DNA of 64,000 nt from Bacteroidales bacterium (GCA_016283175.1 JAEEMK010000046.1:1-64000); one strand, 5' to 3'; shown: positions 37,875 through 47,575, counted from the stretch's first letter. Translations and numbers: made by a program. Notes: generated from the letters alone by a model not told the origin.

Positions 37875-38073
37875 AGGGAATGTTTACAGAAAGTAACGTC
37901 TAGGCAACGGAAGAGAAGAAGGGAAACACCGTGAAACACAGAACGACACAACATACTGATTCCAGGGTGATTGAGGTCGGAAAACCGGTCTGATGAGGGA
38001 AGGTTGTGCCGTTGGTGCTCCCTTGTGGGCACAGAGTGCGGTGAAGACAGTGAGGGGAACAGTGCGGGAAACA

Positions 38074-38130
38074 GTGCGACACACCCCGATAGCAAAGCGA
38101 AGTGCAATATCGAAGCGGGGTGTGTCGCAC
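38074..38130. repeat. 15-bp perfect inverted repeat with 27-nt loop
   Basis: GTGCGACACACCCCG ... CGGGGTGTGTCGCAC. Confidence 0.9.
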
Positions 38131-38152
38131 CGATAGCGAAGCATTAAAACGA

Positions 38153-38185
38153 ACTGTCGCCGCCCGCGGATGCGGGCGGCGACAG
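38153..38185. terminator. GC-rich hairpin (14-bp stem) downstream of raiA; possible terminator
   Basis: CTGTCGCCGCCCGC-GGAT-GCGGGCGGCGACAG; no strong T-tract, so terminator function is uncertain. Confidence 0.5.
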
Positions 38186-38234
38186 TGGCGGTGCCGCAAG
38201 GGCGGCACATATTTATGCAGCGCAGGCTGCAAGG

Positions 38235-38528
38235 TTATTTGTAGCGCTCTTTATATTTGTCGATCTGGACACGCATCGTGTCTACACAGTCGCTGATGGC
38301 TTCTTCAAAGCTGTCGGCCTGCTTGCTGTTGAAGAGGGTCTGGCCCGGCAGGGCAAGCGATATTTCGGCTATCTTGTTGTTGTCGCTCTCGGGTTTGTCG
38401 ACCTTGAGGGTGACTTCACATTTGGTTGCATTGTCGACGAGGCGTTCCAGTTTGCCGATTTTGTCGGCAACATATTTTTCAAGTTTCGGATCTGCCTTGA
38501 ATTTCACGGAATTGATTGCAATATTCAT
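38235..38528 (-). CDS. raiA: Ribosome hibernation promoting factor / RaiA family
   Basis: MNIAINSVKFKADPKLEKYVADKIGKLERLVDNATKCEVTLKVDKPESDNNKIAEISLALPGQTLFNSKQADSFEEAISDCVDTMRVQIDKYKE. Confidence 0.93.
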   Translation of the reverse strand: MNIAINSVKFKADPKLEKYVADKIGKLERLVDNATKCEVTLKVDKPESDNNKIAEISLALPGQTLFNSKQADSFEEAISDCVDTMRVQIDKYKERYK

Positions 38529-38585
38529 AATTACCTCCTTTATTATAAAGTTTTAAAGTTTATCGTTTTGGTTTTAGTTATAGTT

Positions 38586-39494
38586 TTAGTTTTCGTCATT
38601 CTTCCGCTCTCGCGGGTGGGTGTGCTTGTAGGTTTCTTTGAGATGCTGACGCGACACGTGGGTGTAGACCTCGGTGGCGCTGAGGTCGGAATGGCCCAGC
38701 AGCTCTTTGATGGCGTTGATGTCGGCACCCTCGTTGATCAGATGCGTGGCGAAACTGTGGCGGAATATGTGCGGGCTGACCCTGTCGGCTTTGGACACCG
38801 GCAGCATATACTTCTTCACAGTCTTGCTGACATCGTGCTTGGTGAAAGGGGTGCCGTCGCCTCTTACGAAAAAGACCTCTGAACTGATTCCGTTCTCCCT
38901 TTTTAACGAAAAATAACATTTAATATTGTGTAAAATTTCATTTTCAAGCGGAATTATTCTTTCTTTGTCTCGTTTACCCAAGACTTTCACAGAGTTAGCG
39001 AAGAAGTCGATTGACGATTCCTTGAGTCCTGTCACCTCGGAAAGGCGCATTCCGGTCTCGTAGAGGAGCTGAAGCAGCAGCTGGTCGCGGCGGCCTTCGA
39101 AGTCGTCGGTGAATTTCGTACTGTCGTATATTGCCTCGGTCTCCTTTTCGGTGTAGAACACCGGCAGGCGGCGCGGAAGGCGCAGAGTGGTGACTTTGGC
39201 CATTACGTCGGTGTCGCACCACCCCTGACGGCGGACGAACTTGAAGAATGAGCGGACTGTGGTGAGCATTGTGCGCTGCGTGTTGGGGCTGTAGCCGTGT
39301 TCGGCCAGCAGCATCTGCCAGTCGCGTATCTCGCGATGGCTGACGCCGGCAATATCGTCGATGGAGAATGTGTCGGCAAGATAGTTTGCGAAAAGTGCCA
39401 GCGTGTCGGAATAGGCCTTGACGGTACGCTCCGAAAGGCGGCGTTCCGTCTTGATATACAGCACAAAGGCATCTATGGCAGAGTCGATGTTCAT
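38586..39494 (-). CDS. Tyrosine recombinase XerC/XerD family
   Basis: 302 aa; LLLQLLYETGMRLSEVTGLKESSIDF...HIFRHSFATHLINEGADINAIKELLGHSDLSATEVYTHVS catalytic R-H-R-H-Y arrangement. Confidence 0.94.
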   Translation of the reverse strand: MNIDSAIDAFVLYIKTERRLSERTVKAYSDTLALFANYLADTFSIDDIAGVSHREIRDWQMLLAEHGYSPNTQRTMLTTVRSFFKFVRRQGWCDTDVMAKVTTLRLPRRLPVFYTEKETEAIYDSTKFTDDFEGRRDQLLLQLLYETGMRLSEVTGLKESSIDFFANSVKVLGKRDKERIIPLENEILHNIKCYFSLKRENGISSEVFFVRGDGTPFTKHDVSKTVKKYMLPVSKADRVSPHIFRHSFATHLINEGADINAIKELLGHSDLSATEVYTHVSRQHLKETYKHTHPRERKNDEN

Positions 39495-39827
39495 ACCTGT
39501 GTAACGCAGAAAGGGTCAAAATCGCATTTTTGGATGCTGTTTTTTCAAAAAAAACGGCGGAAAAACGGTTGTAAGTGACTGAAAAAAGTATGTTAATTTG
39601 ATTTTTTGATTTTTTACACATATCTGATTCTATGTATTTTATGATTAATGAAATGTTAAAAATATTTAAAAGTCGCATTGTGGAAGAAAAAACATTTTGC
39701 CAGTTTGGAATTTTGTGCGACTTTTGCACTCCGTTTTCGGGATTTTGAGATGTGAATTCTTCGATTCCAGATCCTAAAAAGGAAACAACTTTAAATTATG
39801 ATTATAAACTTATAAAACTATAAAACG

Positions 39828-40067
39828 ATGTCAAAGATTTGTGAAATTACCGGAAAGCACGTTATCAGCGGAAACAACGTTTCGCACTCGCGTATCCATA
39901 CCAAAAGAAAATTCGCTCCCAATCTGCAGACCAAGAAGTTCTACATTCCCGAGGAGGATATGTGGATCACTCTGAAGGTTTCGGCCAAGGGTATGCGCAT
40001 CATCAACAAGAAAGGTGTCCTCGCCGCTATCAAGGACGCTGCCGCAGAAGGACATTTCCAGTTCTAA
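39828..40067 (+). CDS. rpmB: 50S ribosomal protein L28
   Basis: [63 protein letters not shown]. Confidence 0.96.
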   Translation: MSKICEITGKHVISGNNVSHSRIHTKRKFAPNLQTKKFYIPEEDMWITLKVSAKGMRIINKKGVLAAIKDAAAEGHFQF

Positions 40068-40127
40068 ACCGACTGGTTGTCATAAACAAACAAATTATTA
40101 ACCCATAACAAGAAAGAGGTATTAAAA

Positions 40128-40325
40128 ATGATCGTAGTTCCTATCAAAGAAGGTGACAACATCGAACGTGCTCTGAAGAAACTGAAGAGAAAATTCGAAA
40201 AAACGGGAGTCGTGAAAGAGCTCCGTGAGCGTCAGAAATTCACCAAACCGTCGGTCATCAACCGCGAACGCAGGCTGAAAGCCATCTATGTTCAGAAGTT
40301 GCGCCAAGAGCAGCTGGACAAATAA
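40128..40325 (+). CDS. rpsU: 30S ribosomal protein S21
   Basis: MIVVPIKEGDNIERALKKLKRKFEKTGVVKELRERQKFTKPSVINRERRLKAIYVQKL. Confidence 0.96.
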   Translation: MIVVPIKEGDNIERALKKLKRKFEKTGVVKELRERQKFTKPSVINRERRLKAIYVQKLRQEQLDK

Positions 40326-40347
40326 GAACGGCACAGCACTACGCATC

Positions 40348-40386
40348 AAAAAAAGAGGATTTCTCGGAAAGAGAATCCTTTTTTTT
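40348..40386 (+). terminator. Intrinsic terminator after rpsU
   Basis: AAAAAAAGAGGATTTCTC-GGAAA-GAGAATCCTTTTTTTT. Confidence 0.8.
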
Positions 40387-40495
40387 ATTGCCCCTGCAGC
40401 AGCAAAAGAAGAAAAAAGTGCAGTTCTCACCTCTGAAAGACAAAGCATTGTGGTGCGTGTGCAAAAATTGTTGATGCACGGAATGGAAATTTTGC

Positions 40496-40503
40496 TATCT
40501 TTG
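40496..40503 (+). promoter_or_regulatory. Bacteroidetes-type -7 box (TATCTTTG) upstream of ssb
   Basis: TATCTTTGCAAACG matches TAnnTTTG consensus. Confidence 0.5.
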
Positions 40504-40630
40504 CAAACGAAACAGCAAATGTTTTTTACCGGAGGAAGTAAAAACGGAAGCAGCAGGAGGAAGTCGAAGCTATCTTAACTCCCCCTCTTTTTGCTTCAAT
40601 TACAACTAACGAACTTTATATATAACATCT

Positions 40631-41080
40631 ATGGTAGGAGTAAACAAAGTAATACTGATTGGAAACTTAGGGAAGAACCCGGAAATCATCACATTCCCCA
40701 AAGACGGGCATCGCGACGATGCGATGAATCCCGTTGTACGCAAGGCCACCTTTCCGCTGGCCACGACAGAACTGCGCAAGAACCGCGACGGCGAACGCAT
40801 AGAACAGACCGACTGGCACACGGTGGTGTGCTGGCGCGGCCTGGCCGACATAGCTGAAAAACTGCTGAAGAAAGGTATGCAAGTCTATGTGGAAGGCAAG
40901 CTGCAGAACCGCAGCTGGGAAGACCGCGAAGGCAACAAACACTACGCCACTGAAGTGGTGGCGGAGAATTTCACCGTGCTGGGCAACCGCAACCGCAACG
41001 ACGAGCAGGCACCAGCCAACGACCCCTACGCCAACATCCTCAACGCCGACACGGAACCGCTGGACGGACTTCCGTTTTAG
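40631..41080 (+). CDS. ssb: Single-stranded DNA-binding protein
   Basis: MVGVNKVILIGNLGKNPEIITFP...FPLATTELRKNRDGERIEQTDWHTVVCWRGLADIAEKLLKKGMQVYVEGKLQNRSWEDREGNKHYATEVVAENFTVL...DGLPF. Confidence 0.95.
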   Translation: MVGVNKVILIGNLGKNPEIITFPKDGHRDDAMNPVVRKATFPLATTELRKNRDGERIEQTDWHTVVCWRGLADIAEKLLKKGMQVYVEGKLQNRSWEDREGNKHYATEVVAENFTVLGNRNRNDEQAPANDPYANILNADTEPLDGLPF

Positions 41081-41107
41081 TGAAGGCTAAAGACTTTACT
41101 ATGAATA

Positions 41108-41157
41108 CTATAACAATGAGGAAGGCTGCCATCTGGCAGCCTTCCTCATTGTTATAG
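41108..41157. terminator. 23-bp perfect-stem hairpin between convergent ssb and pgi; likely bidirectional terminator
   Basis: CTATAACAATGAGGAAGGCTGCC-ATCT-GGCAGCCTTCCTCATTGTTATAG. Confidence 0.75.
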
Positions 41158-41169
41158 CAGGTGAATTGT

Positions 41170-42495
41170 CTACACCAGCTGCTGTCCTTCGTAGCCTGGC
41201 TTGCCAAGAAGGATGAACATATTCTTTTTGTAGGCCTCGACACCAGGCTGGTCGAAAGGATTGACACCCAACGTATAGCCACTGACACCGCAGGCGAACT
41301 CGAAGAAATAGATGAGCTGGCCAAGCACATACTCGTCGACACGCGGGACCTGGATTTTCAACACCGGTACGCCACCTCCACGATGGGCTATCATAGTGCC
41401 AAGTTCGGCATTGTGGTTGATTTCGTTGAGCGACTTGCCAAGCAGGTAGTTTATGCCGTCGAGATTCTGCTCGTCGGCAGGGATGGCCACACTGGACGAC
41501 GGCTTGTCGACACTGATAAACGTTTCGAACATCAGGCGCTCGCCCTGCTGCACATACTGGCCCATAGAATGAAGGTCGGTAGTGAAACTGAGGCTGTGCG
41601 GCAAAATGCCCTTGCCTTCCTTGCCCTCGCTTTCGCCGTAGAGCTGCTTCCACCACTCACTGACGTACTTGAGATTGGGCAGGAAGTTGACAAGCATCTC
41701 GACCTTGCGGCCACGGCGGTAGAGGATATTGCGAACTGCGGCATAGAGCAATGCCGGATTTTCATTGATGTCGTCACAGGATATGCAGAGTTGGCGCATA
41801 TCGCGGGCACCGCGCAGAAGAGCGTCAATATCGTAGCCTGCCATTGCAATGGGCAGCAGGCCGACAGGGGTAAGCACCGAGAAACGGCCACCAACATTGT
41901 CGGGAATGACGTACATAGGATAATGCTCCTGGACGGCAATGTCGTGGAGGGCACCACGACGAGCGTCGGTTATAGCTATTATGCGTTGTGCGGCCTCTTC
42001 ACGACCATACTTGGCCTCGAGATGCGCCTTTACAATGCGGAAGGCCACTGCCGGCTCGGTGGTGGTGCCCGACTTGGAAATGACTGCCACAGCATAGTCG
42101 TTGCCGTCGAGCAGCGACAGAAGCTGATGGTAGTAGTCCTCGCTCAGCGTATGACCGGCATACACAACATAAGGATGAGCAGACGGCATAACGGCGGCAA
42201 ACTCGGACTGGAGTGCCTCGATGACAGCACGGGCGCCAAGATAGGATCCTCCGATGCCAATGACAACAAACAGTTTTGTTTTCGGTGCAAGACGAGCAAC
42301 ATCTTTCTTTATCGACGAAACTATTGACGGGTCAAGCTCCTCGGGCAGATTAACCCAACCAAGAAAATCGTTGCCCTTGCCATTACCTTCGAGCAGTGTT
42401 TTCTTGGCAGCAAGAATTTCACGTGCAATTTGATGCAAATCGTCCACAGAAACATATTTATTTATATGTTCGGTATCAATACGTATTTCATTCAT
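41170..42495 (-). CDS. pgi: Glucose-6-phosphate isomerase
   Basis: LFVVIGIGGSYLGARAVIEAL...AVISKSGTTTEPAVAFRIVKAHLEAKYG...DNVGGRFSVLTPVGLLPIAMAG...GVNPFDQPGVEAYKKNMF. Confidence 0.96.
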   Translation of the reverse strand: MNEIRIDTEHINKYVSVDDLHQIAREILAAKKTLLEGNGKGNDFLGWVNLPEELDPSIVSSIKKDVARLAPKTKLFVVIGIGGSYLGARAVIEALQSEFAAVMPSAHPYVVYAGHTLSEDYYHQLLSLLDGNDYAVAVISKSGTTTEPAVAFRIVKAHLEAKYGREEAAQRIIAITDARRGALHDIAVQEHYPMYVIPDNVGGRFSVLTPVGLLPIAMAGYDIDALLRGARDMRQLCISCDDINENPALLYAAVRNILYRRGRKVEMLVNFLPNLKYVSEWWKQLYGESEGKEGKGILPHSLSFTTDLHSMGQYVQQGERLMFETFISVDKPSSSVAIPADEQNLDGINYLLGKSLNEINHNAELGTMIAHRGGGVPVLKIQVPRVDEYVLGQLIYFFEFACGVSGYTLGVNPFDQPGVEAYKKNMFILLGKPGYEGQQLV

Positions 42496-42928
42496 AGTTG
42501 GTACACATTTATTTATGAGACATTTTGATTATTTCCGATTCAAACGAGACTGCAAATTTACACAAAAAAAATGAAACAAGGCGCCATTGGGATGAAAAGA
42601 TGCAAAAAACATCATTGTACAAGGCGCATTTGCTGAAGCGCGATAGTATGAAAAATGTCCATTGGGTACTTGGAAAACAGAATAAAATAAATATTTTTTT
42701 TCAAAAAAATGAAACAAAACATCAGAAGTCAACGTATATATGGGCAAAAAAGAAGAAAAAATAACGAAGAACAAGCTGTTGATAATTTTTTAAACCATAT
42801 CTTGCAACATACTAAATATCAACTATTTCAACAATAACTCAAACTTCAAACATCCTTCAACAGCAAACCAAACACTTAAAAATTCAAAAAAAACAGAGAA
42901 AAAACTTTCGCAATAAAAAAAATTATAG

Positions 42929-42936
42929 TACTTTTG
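42929..42936 (+). promoter_or_regulatory. -7 box TACTTTTG upstream of OmpA-family gene
   Basis: TATAGTACTTTTGCAAAG about 45 bp upstream of the start codon; matches TAnnTTTG. Confidence 0.6.
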
Positions 42937-42979
42937 CAAAGTTATTTATGTGTAATAATTTCAAAAAAAACAATAAACT

Positions 42980-44224
42980 ATGTTGAAAAAACTATTTAAA
43001 ATTGGAATGCTTGCAGGCGCACTTCTGTTTGCTTGCAATGTAAACGCCCAAGAGAAGAACTACGAGCTTGAGTATCCTCACTACGGCTTCTGGAGCAACT
43101 GGTCATTCGGTGGTTCCGTGATTTACAGCTGGCAGTACGAGCACGGCGGAATTCTCGACTGGCGTGATGGTAGCAACATCGGAGCCAACCTGTTCTTCGA
43201 GAAAGAGCTGAGCCCCATTTGGTCGATGCGTCTCATCGCTGAGACTCCCGGTCTCTATCACGGTTGGGGTGACGACGCTCTTCCCATCGGAGCTTACAAC
43301 AGAGACGGTATCCGTGGCTACGACCGTTATGGCAAAGCTGGTGTCGACTTCAAGATGAGCTTCCAGGGTCTTTGCAAGGGTTATGATCCCGACCGCAGAG
43401 GCAACCTCTACCTGCTCGCCGGCGTCGGTGCTTCTTTCAGCCGCGACGACGTTGAACTTGGTTTCATCGGTATGTACGCTCAGGCCGGTCTCGGTTGGAG
43501 CTACAAGCTGAAACATTCGAGCATCTTCATCGAAATCGTTGACGACATCGCTGCCGACATCGCCAACCCCATCCACCAGTGGCACGACAACACCGGTATG
43601 GTAAGACTCGGTTGGATGTACAACTTTGGTCCCACCCAGGCTGACCTCGACCTGATCGCTCAGCGCGCCCTCCTGACCCAGGAGAACTTCGACAAGATGA
43701 GCAACGAGATCGACGGTCTGCGCAACGACCTGCGTGACGCCAAGACCCGCGAGGCTAAACTCATCAACCGCATCAACGAACTTGAGGCTAACCAGAATGA
43801 CAACGCCACCAAGATTGTCAAGGGTGCTGCCAACGACGCTGTTGCCGACAGCCTGCGCAAAATCATCGACAACTATGAGAGCAACAAGCACAACTTCTAC
43901 GCTCTTCCGTTCTCGATTCTCTATGACGTAGACCAGTACACCGTCAGCGAAGACCAGATGAACAAGGTCAATGCTATCGCCAAGGTTATGAAAGACAACG
44001 AGGATGTTAATTTCGAAATCGTTGGTTACTGCGACTACAGCGGCTCCGACGCTTACAACCAGAAGCTGTCTGAGAAACGCGCTGACTACGTGAAGAAACT
44101 CCTTGTGAAACGTGGTGTCTCTGAGGATCGCCTCACCACCAACGGCAAGGGCAAATCGATGAGCTTCGGCGACATCAAGAATGCCATCAACCGTCGCGTT
44201 TCCTTCTATCGCGTAAACAAATAA
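42980..44224 (+). CDS. OmpA-family outer membrane protein
   Basis: Signal peptide; barrel-like region; coiled coil; ILYDVDQYTVSEDQMNKVNAIAKVMKDNEDVNFEIVGYCDYSGSDAYNQKLSEKRADYVKKLLVKRGVSEDRL. Confidence 0.92.
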   Translation: MLKKLFKIGMLAGALLFACNVNAQEKNYELEYPHYGFWSNWSFGGSVIYSWQYEHGGILDWRDGSNIGANLFFEKELSPIWSMRLIAETPGLYHGWGDDALPIGAYNRDGIRGYDRYGKAGVDFKMSFQGLCKGYDPDRRGNLYLLAGVGASFSRDDVELGFIGMYAQAGLGWSYKLKHSSIFIEIVDDIAADIANPIHQWHDNTGMVRLGWMYNFGPTQADLDLIAQRALLTQENFDKMSNEIDGLRNDLRDAKTREAKLINRINELEANQNDNATKIVKGAANDAVADSLRKIIDNYESNKHNFYALPFSILYDVDQYTVSEDQMNKVNAIAKVMKDNEDVNFEIVGYCDYSGSDAYNQKLSEKRADYVKKLLVKRGVSEDRLTTNGKGKSMSFGDIKNAINRRVSFYRVNK

Positions 44225-44243
44225 GAGAATCAAATCTCCAAAT

Positions 44244-44277
44244 AAAAAAGTCCGCAATTACTTGCGGACTTTTTTTT
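44244..44277 (+). terminator. Intrinsic terminator after OmpA-family gene
   Basis: AAAAAAGTCCGCAA-TTAC-TTGCGGACTTTTTTTT. Confidence 0.9.
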
Positions 44278-44344
44278 ATAGGTTGACCAAGTAACATATT
44301 GCAGCTGGAAACTCACCACTGCTTGGCACTAACTGTTGATTGGT

Positions 44345-45520
44345 TCAAAGGGAAAGAATCTTGAATTCCACACGACGGTTATGGGCACGACCTTCTTCCG
44401 TGGCATTGGTATCTATTGGCAACGTTTTGCCATAGCCCTTATACTGAAGACGTTTGGGATCTATTCCTTTCGAAACGAGGAAGTCAACCACAGCTTTGGC
44501 ACGGTTCTCTGAAAGACGCTGGTTGTAGTCGTTTGAGCCGCGGCCATCAGTATGACCTCCTATCTCTATCTTCATAGTAGGACGACTTCGCAATATGCTT
44601 AAAAGATTCTGCAACTCATTATATGACTGTTGCAACAGGGTGGATTTGTCGTAGTCGAAGAATATATTCCTAAGCACAAACTTCGAACCGACCTGAAACG
44701 TGTCAGCCACGGCAGTTTCGGCAACAGTGTCATTCATCGCGGCTACAGCATCATCCTCCCTGCAGCCGAGACACACAACCGACACATCGTCAATATAATA
44801 ATATGCTCCTGGTAGCAAATAGGTCAGAGAATCCAAATCAACAACATTAGACTGTGATGCTGGGAAAAAATTGCCAATAGTCATAAACATTTCGCCTCCT
44901 TTGGCTGTAAAAACGCCACTAATCTGCATCCAGGCTTTTGTGTCTGTAAGTACACGCTCGTAGTCATTGACTATTTGAGGTTCATAGTATGACGCGATGG
45001 TTTGCGATATTCCCGGTGCAAGATGACGGACCTCTTTATTCATCAAAACACTGCGTACCGTATCCCCCACTCTTTCATTTGTAAACAATGCACCTATTGT
45101 AGCCATAGCGCCGGAGGAGTACTCGGAAAGGCTCACGTAAAACGAGACACGATACATCTCGCCCGCTTTCAAAGGCTCTTTCAACTGCGTTTGAAGATAT
45201 TCTCTATAATCCGTCTTGGAACAATAAATACCACAGAAACCATCTCCAAAATGAGCATCTTGAATGCCTAGTTTATTTTTCGGTACACCGCAATCTTTCG
45301 AACCGCATACATTGTAATAGTCGGCCGAACCCGCTGTTGGTTGATACCAAGCATCAACGATGGTCAAAGTACCGAGAGCATCTATTTTGCGCGGACACTC
45401 ACGGTATTCTTCAAATGATGGGTTAAATACCAAATTCGGAGCCAGTCTTTTCTGTGTCTGTGCTTCTATAGCAGCCATATAACATAGGGCCACCGAAAGT
45501 ATCATCCATCGTTTTCTCAT
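44345..45520 (-). CDS. OmpA-family protein with N-terminal jelly-roll-like domain
   Basis: NLVFNPSFEEYRECPRKIDALGTLTIVDAWYQPT...; C-terminal MKIEIGGHTDGRGSNDYNQRLSENRAKAVVDFLVSKGIDPKRLQYKGYGKTLPIDTNATEEGRAHNRRVEFKIL. Confidence 0.88.
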   Translation of the reverse strand: MRKRWMILSVALCYMAAIEAQTQKRLAPNLVFNPSFEEYRECPRKIDALGTLTIVDAWYQPTAGSADYYNVCGSKDCGVPKNKLGIQDAHFGDGFCGIYCSKTDYREYLQTQLKEPLKAGEMYRVSFYVSLSEYSSGAMATIGALFTNERVGDTVRSVLMNKEVRHLAPGISQTIASYYEPQIVNDYERVLTDTKAWMQISGVFTAKGGEMFMTIGNFFPASQSNVVDLDSLTYLLPGAYYYIDDVSVVCLGCREDDAVAAMNDTVAETAVADTFQVGSKFVLRNIFFDYDKSTLLQQSYNELQNLLSILRSRPTMKIEIGGHTDGRGSNDYNQRLSENRAKAVVDFLVSKGIDPKRLQYKGYGKTLPIDTNATEEGRAHNRRVEFKILSL

Positions 45521-46650
45521 ATGGCTTCCTTAACTTTCATCAAACTATCCCATAGCAGTTTTGAAGTCCGCTCCCAGGTAAAAATATCCTTGCGGGCTTT
45601 CCCCTTTTCAATGAGAGAACTACGTAATCCCTCATTGTCCGAGATATCAGACATAGCCTTTGAAATTGCATCCACCGACAACGGATCGACAAGCAACGCA
45701 GCATCTCCGGCCACCTCTGGCATAGATGTGACATTCGATGTTATGACAGCCGTTTCCGCACAAAAAGCCTCAATAATTGGTATACCAAATCCCTCAAAAA
45801 GTGATGTGTATACAAGTGCCAACGATGCACTCATAAGCTGGGCAAGCACGTCGGAATCAATATGACCGATGAAAATCACATCAGACTGGTACTGCATATT
45901 GTTGTAAGCATCAGCCAACTCGTCCTGCCACCAATACCTACTGCCTACGACGAGAAGCTTGACATCATTGGACTGGTGTTCTGCCTTGTATTTTTCGAAT
46001 GCCAGCAATATATTTGTCAAGTTTTTGCGGCGCGAGATTGTGCCTACATATATAAAATATGGCTTGCCTTCTGCATAATGCTGACGTATTGAGGCGATCT
46101 CCTCCTCGCTGCATTTATGATAGAAACTGTGCGCGCCGTCATAAACGACGTCGATTTTCTCCGGCCTTACCTTATAGGTTTCAACAATGTCTTGCTTTGA
46201 GAACTCCGACACCGTGGCTATGCGTGTCGCCTTAACGGCAAAACGCGGAAAGAAATGTTTCATATAGCGTTGATGGGACGGACGAAGGAAATCGTTTGAA
46301 TGCTCAAAGTTGAGGTCGTGAATAACTGTCAAGGTCGGCACACTTGTACGCAACGACATCCAACCATCAGTGGAAAGAAACAAGTCGATATCATAGCGTC
46401 TCAAAGCTCGAGTGACACCAAACTCGAAGAATAAAAACCATAAAAAAGGGTGTCGCGCCTGCGGAAAAATAACCACAGGTCTGACATTGGATGCATAGAT
46501 AAATTGAGGATCCGGTCTGCGGTCGAAAAAGAAAAAAAAGTCGTGCTCCGGATGTTCTTTAACGATACGACGCAGCGTTTCGGCAGTGAACCATCCTATG
46601 CCATCCAATTTGTGCGGAAGCAATAATCGAGTATTGACTGCTATACGCAT
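45517..46650 (-). CDS. Glycosyltransferase family 4 / group 1
   Basis: MRIAVNTRLLLPHKLDGIGWFTAETLRRI...FIYVGTISRRKNLTNILLAFEKYK...SLFEGFGIPIIEAFCAETAVITSNVTSMPEVAGDAALLVDP. Confidence 0.92.
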   Translation of the reverse strand: MRIAVNTRLLLPHKLDGIGWFTAETLRRIVKEHPEHDFFFFFDRRPDPQFIYASNVRPVVIFPQARHPFLWFLFFEFGVTRALRRYDIDLFLSTDGWMSLRTSVPTLTVIHDLNFEHSNDFLRPSHQRYMKHFFPRFAVKATRIATVSEFSKQDIVETYKVRPEKIDVVYDGAHSFYHKCSEEEIASIRQHYAEGKPYFIYVGTISRRKNLTNILLAFEKYKAEHQSNDVKLLVVGSRYWWQDELADAYNNMQYQSDVIFIGHIDSDVLAQLMSASLALVYTSLFEGFGIPIIEAFCAETAVITSNVTSMPEVAGDAALLVDPLSVDAISKAMSDISDNEGLRSSLIEKGKARKDIFTWERTSKLLWDSLMKVKEAI

Positions 46651-46654
46651 AACC

Positions 46655-47251
46655 TTATTCCTGTTTCGGCATTGGTTTGTTCAATACAAAAGCCTCAATG
46701 ACCCTTGGGAAGTACTCCTTTTCCAGAAGATGGATTTTTGCCGCCACATCATCAGCAGTGTCTGAGGGGGCGACAATGCAACGAGCCTGGAAGAGGGTTG
46801 TTCCGCGGTCATAATGCTGATCTACAATATGGATTGTAATGCCCGTCTCTGTCTCCTTGTTTGCGACGACAGCATCGTGGACATTATGTCCATACATACC
46901 CTTACCTCCATATTTGGGCAGCAAAGCAGGATGAATATTGATTATGCGGTTGGGATATGCATCCAAAAGGTTTTGCGGCACAAGTAAAAGAAATCCTGCG
47001 AGGATTACATAGTCGATCGAGCGATCCTTCAGACAATGTAGGACTTTGTCTGTCTCCATAAAATCCTTGCGATTGAAGTACTGTGAATCAATACCAAGAT
47101 TTTTAGCACGGGTGGCGACAAAGGCATCTTTCTTATTATATATAATTACATTTACATTAACTGCCGGTTCATTGGCAAAATACTCAGCTATCTGCTGGGC
47201 ATTTGTGCCGTTGCCCGAAGCGAGTATTGCCAGCTGTATAGGATTTGACAT
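46655..47251 (-). CDS. purN: Phosphoribosylglycinamide formyltransferase
   Basis: IQLAILASGNGTNAQQIAEYF...YVILAGFLLLVPQNLLDAYPNRIINIHPALLPKYGGKGMYGHNVHDAVVANKETETGITIHIVDQHYDRG. Confidence 0.95.
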   Translation of the reverse strand: MSNPIQLAILASGNGTNAQQIAEYFANEPAVNVNVIIYNKKDAFVATRAKNLGIDSQYFNRKDFMETDKVLHCLKDRSIDYVILAGFLLLVPQNLLDAYPNRIINIHPALLPKYGGKGMYGHNVHDAVVANKETETGITIHIVDQHYDRGTTLFQARCIVAPSDTADDVAAKIHLLEKEYFPRVIEAFVLNKPMPKQE

Positions 47252-47575
47252 AGTTGTACTAAGAGTAAAAAAACATTCTAATAATTTGCAAAATTAGTAA
47301 AAATAATTGGTTTTTTGCAAAAAAAAACAAACAAAAATATGAGATACTGAATATCAACATCCTAATAAACAAATAATATTTTATTATATTGATTTTCAGG
47401 TGTGTTTTCATAAACTTTTATGCCAATTTCAACAAAAAAAAATTATATCACTTATAATATTGTATCACAAATCGTTAATTCATTTAACATATTGAAAGAT
47501 GAGTGAATTGTATTGCCATATGGATTTTTTTTCGTTTCTTTGCAAATTAATTGTCTAATTAAAATAGAAGAAAAA

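Noticed and set aside
37333-38234. tRNA or rRNA gene in the large intergenic gap
   Set aside because: The hairpins do not form a cloverleaf with T-loop GGTTCRA or a CCA-type end; no rRNA-like sequence.
38586-39494. Tyrosine recombinase considered as an integrase or phase-variation invertase
   Set aside because: Sequence and position next to raiA/rpsU-type genes fit a housekeeping Xer recombinase; no att sites or mobile-element cargo seen.
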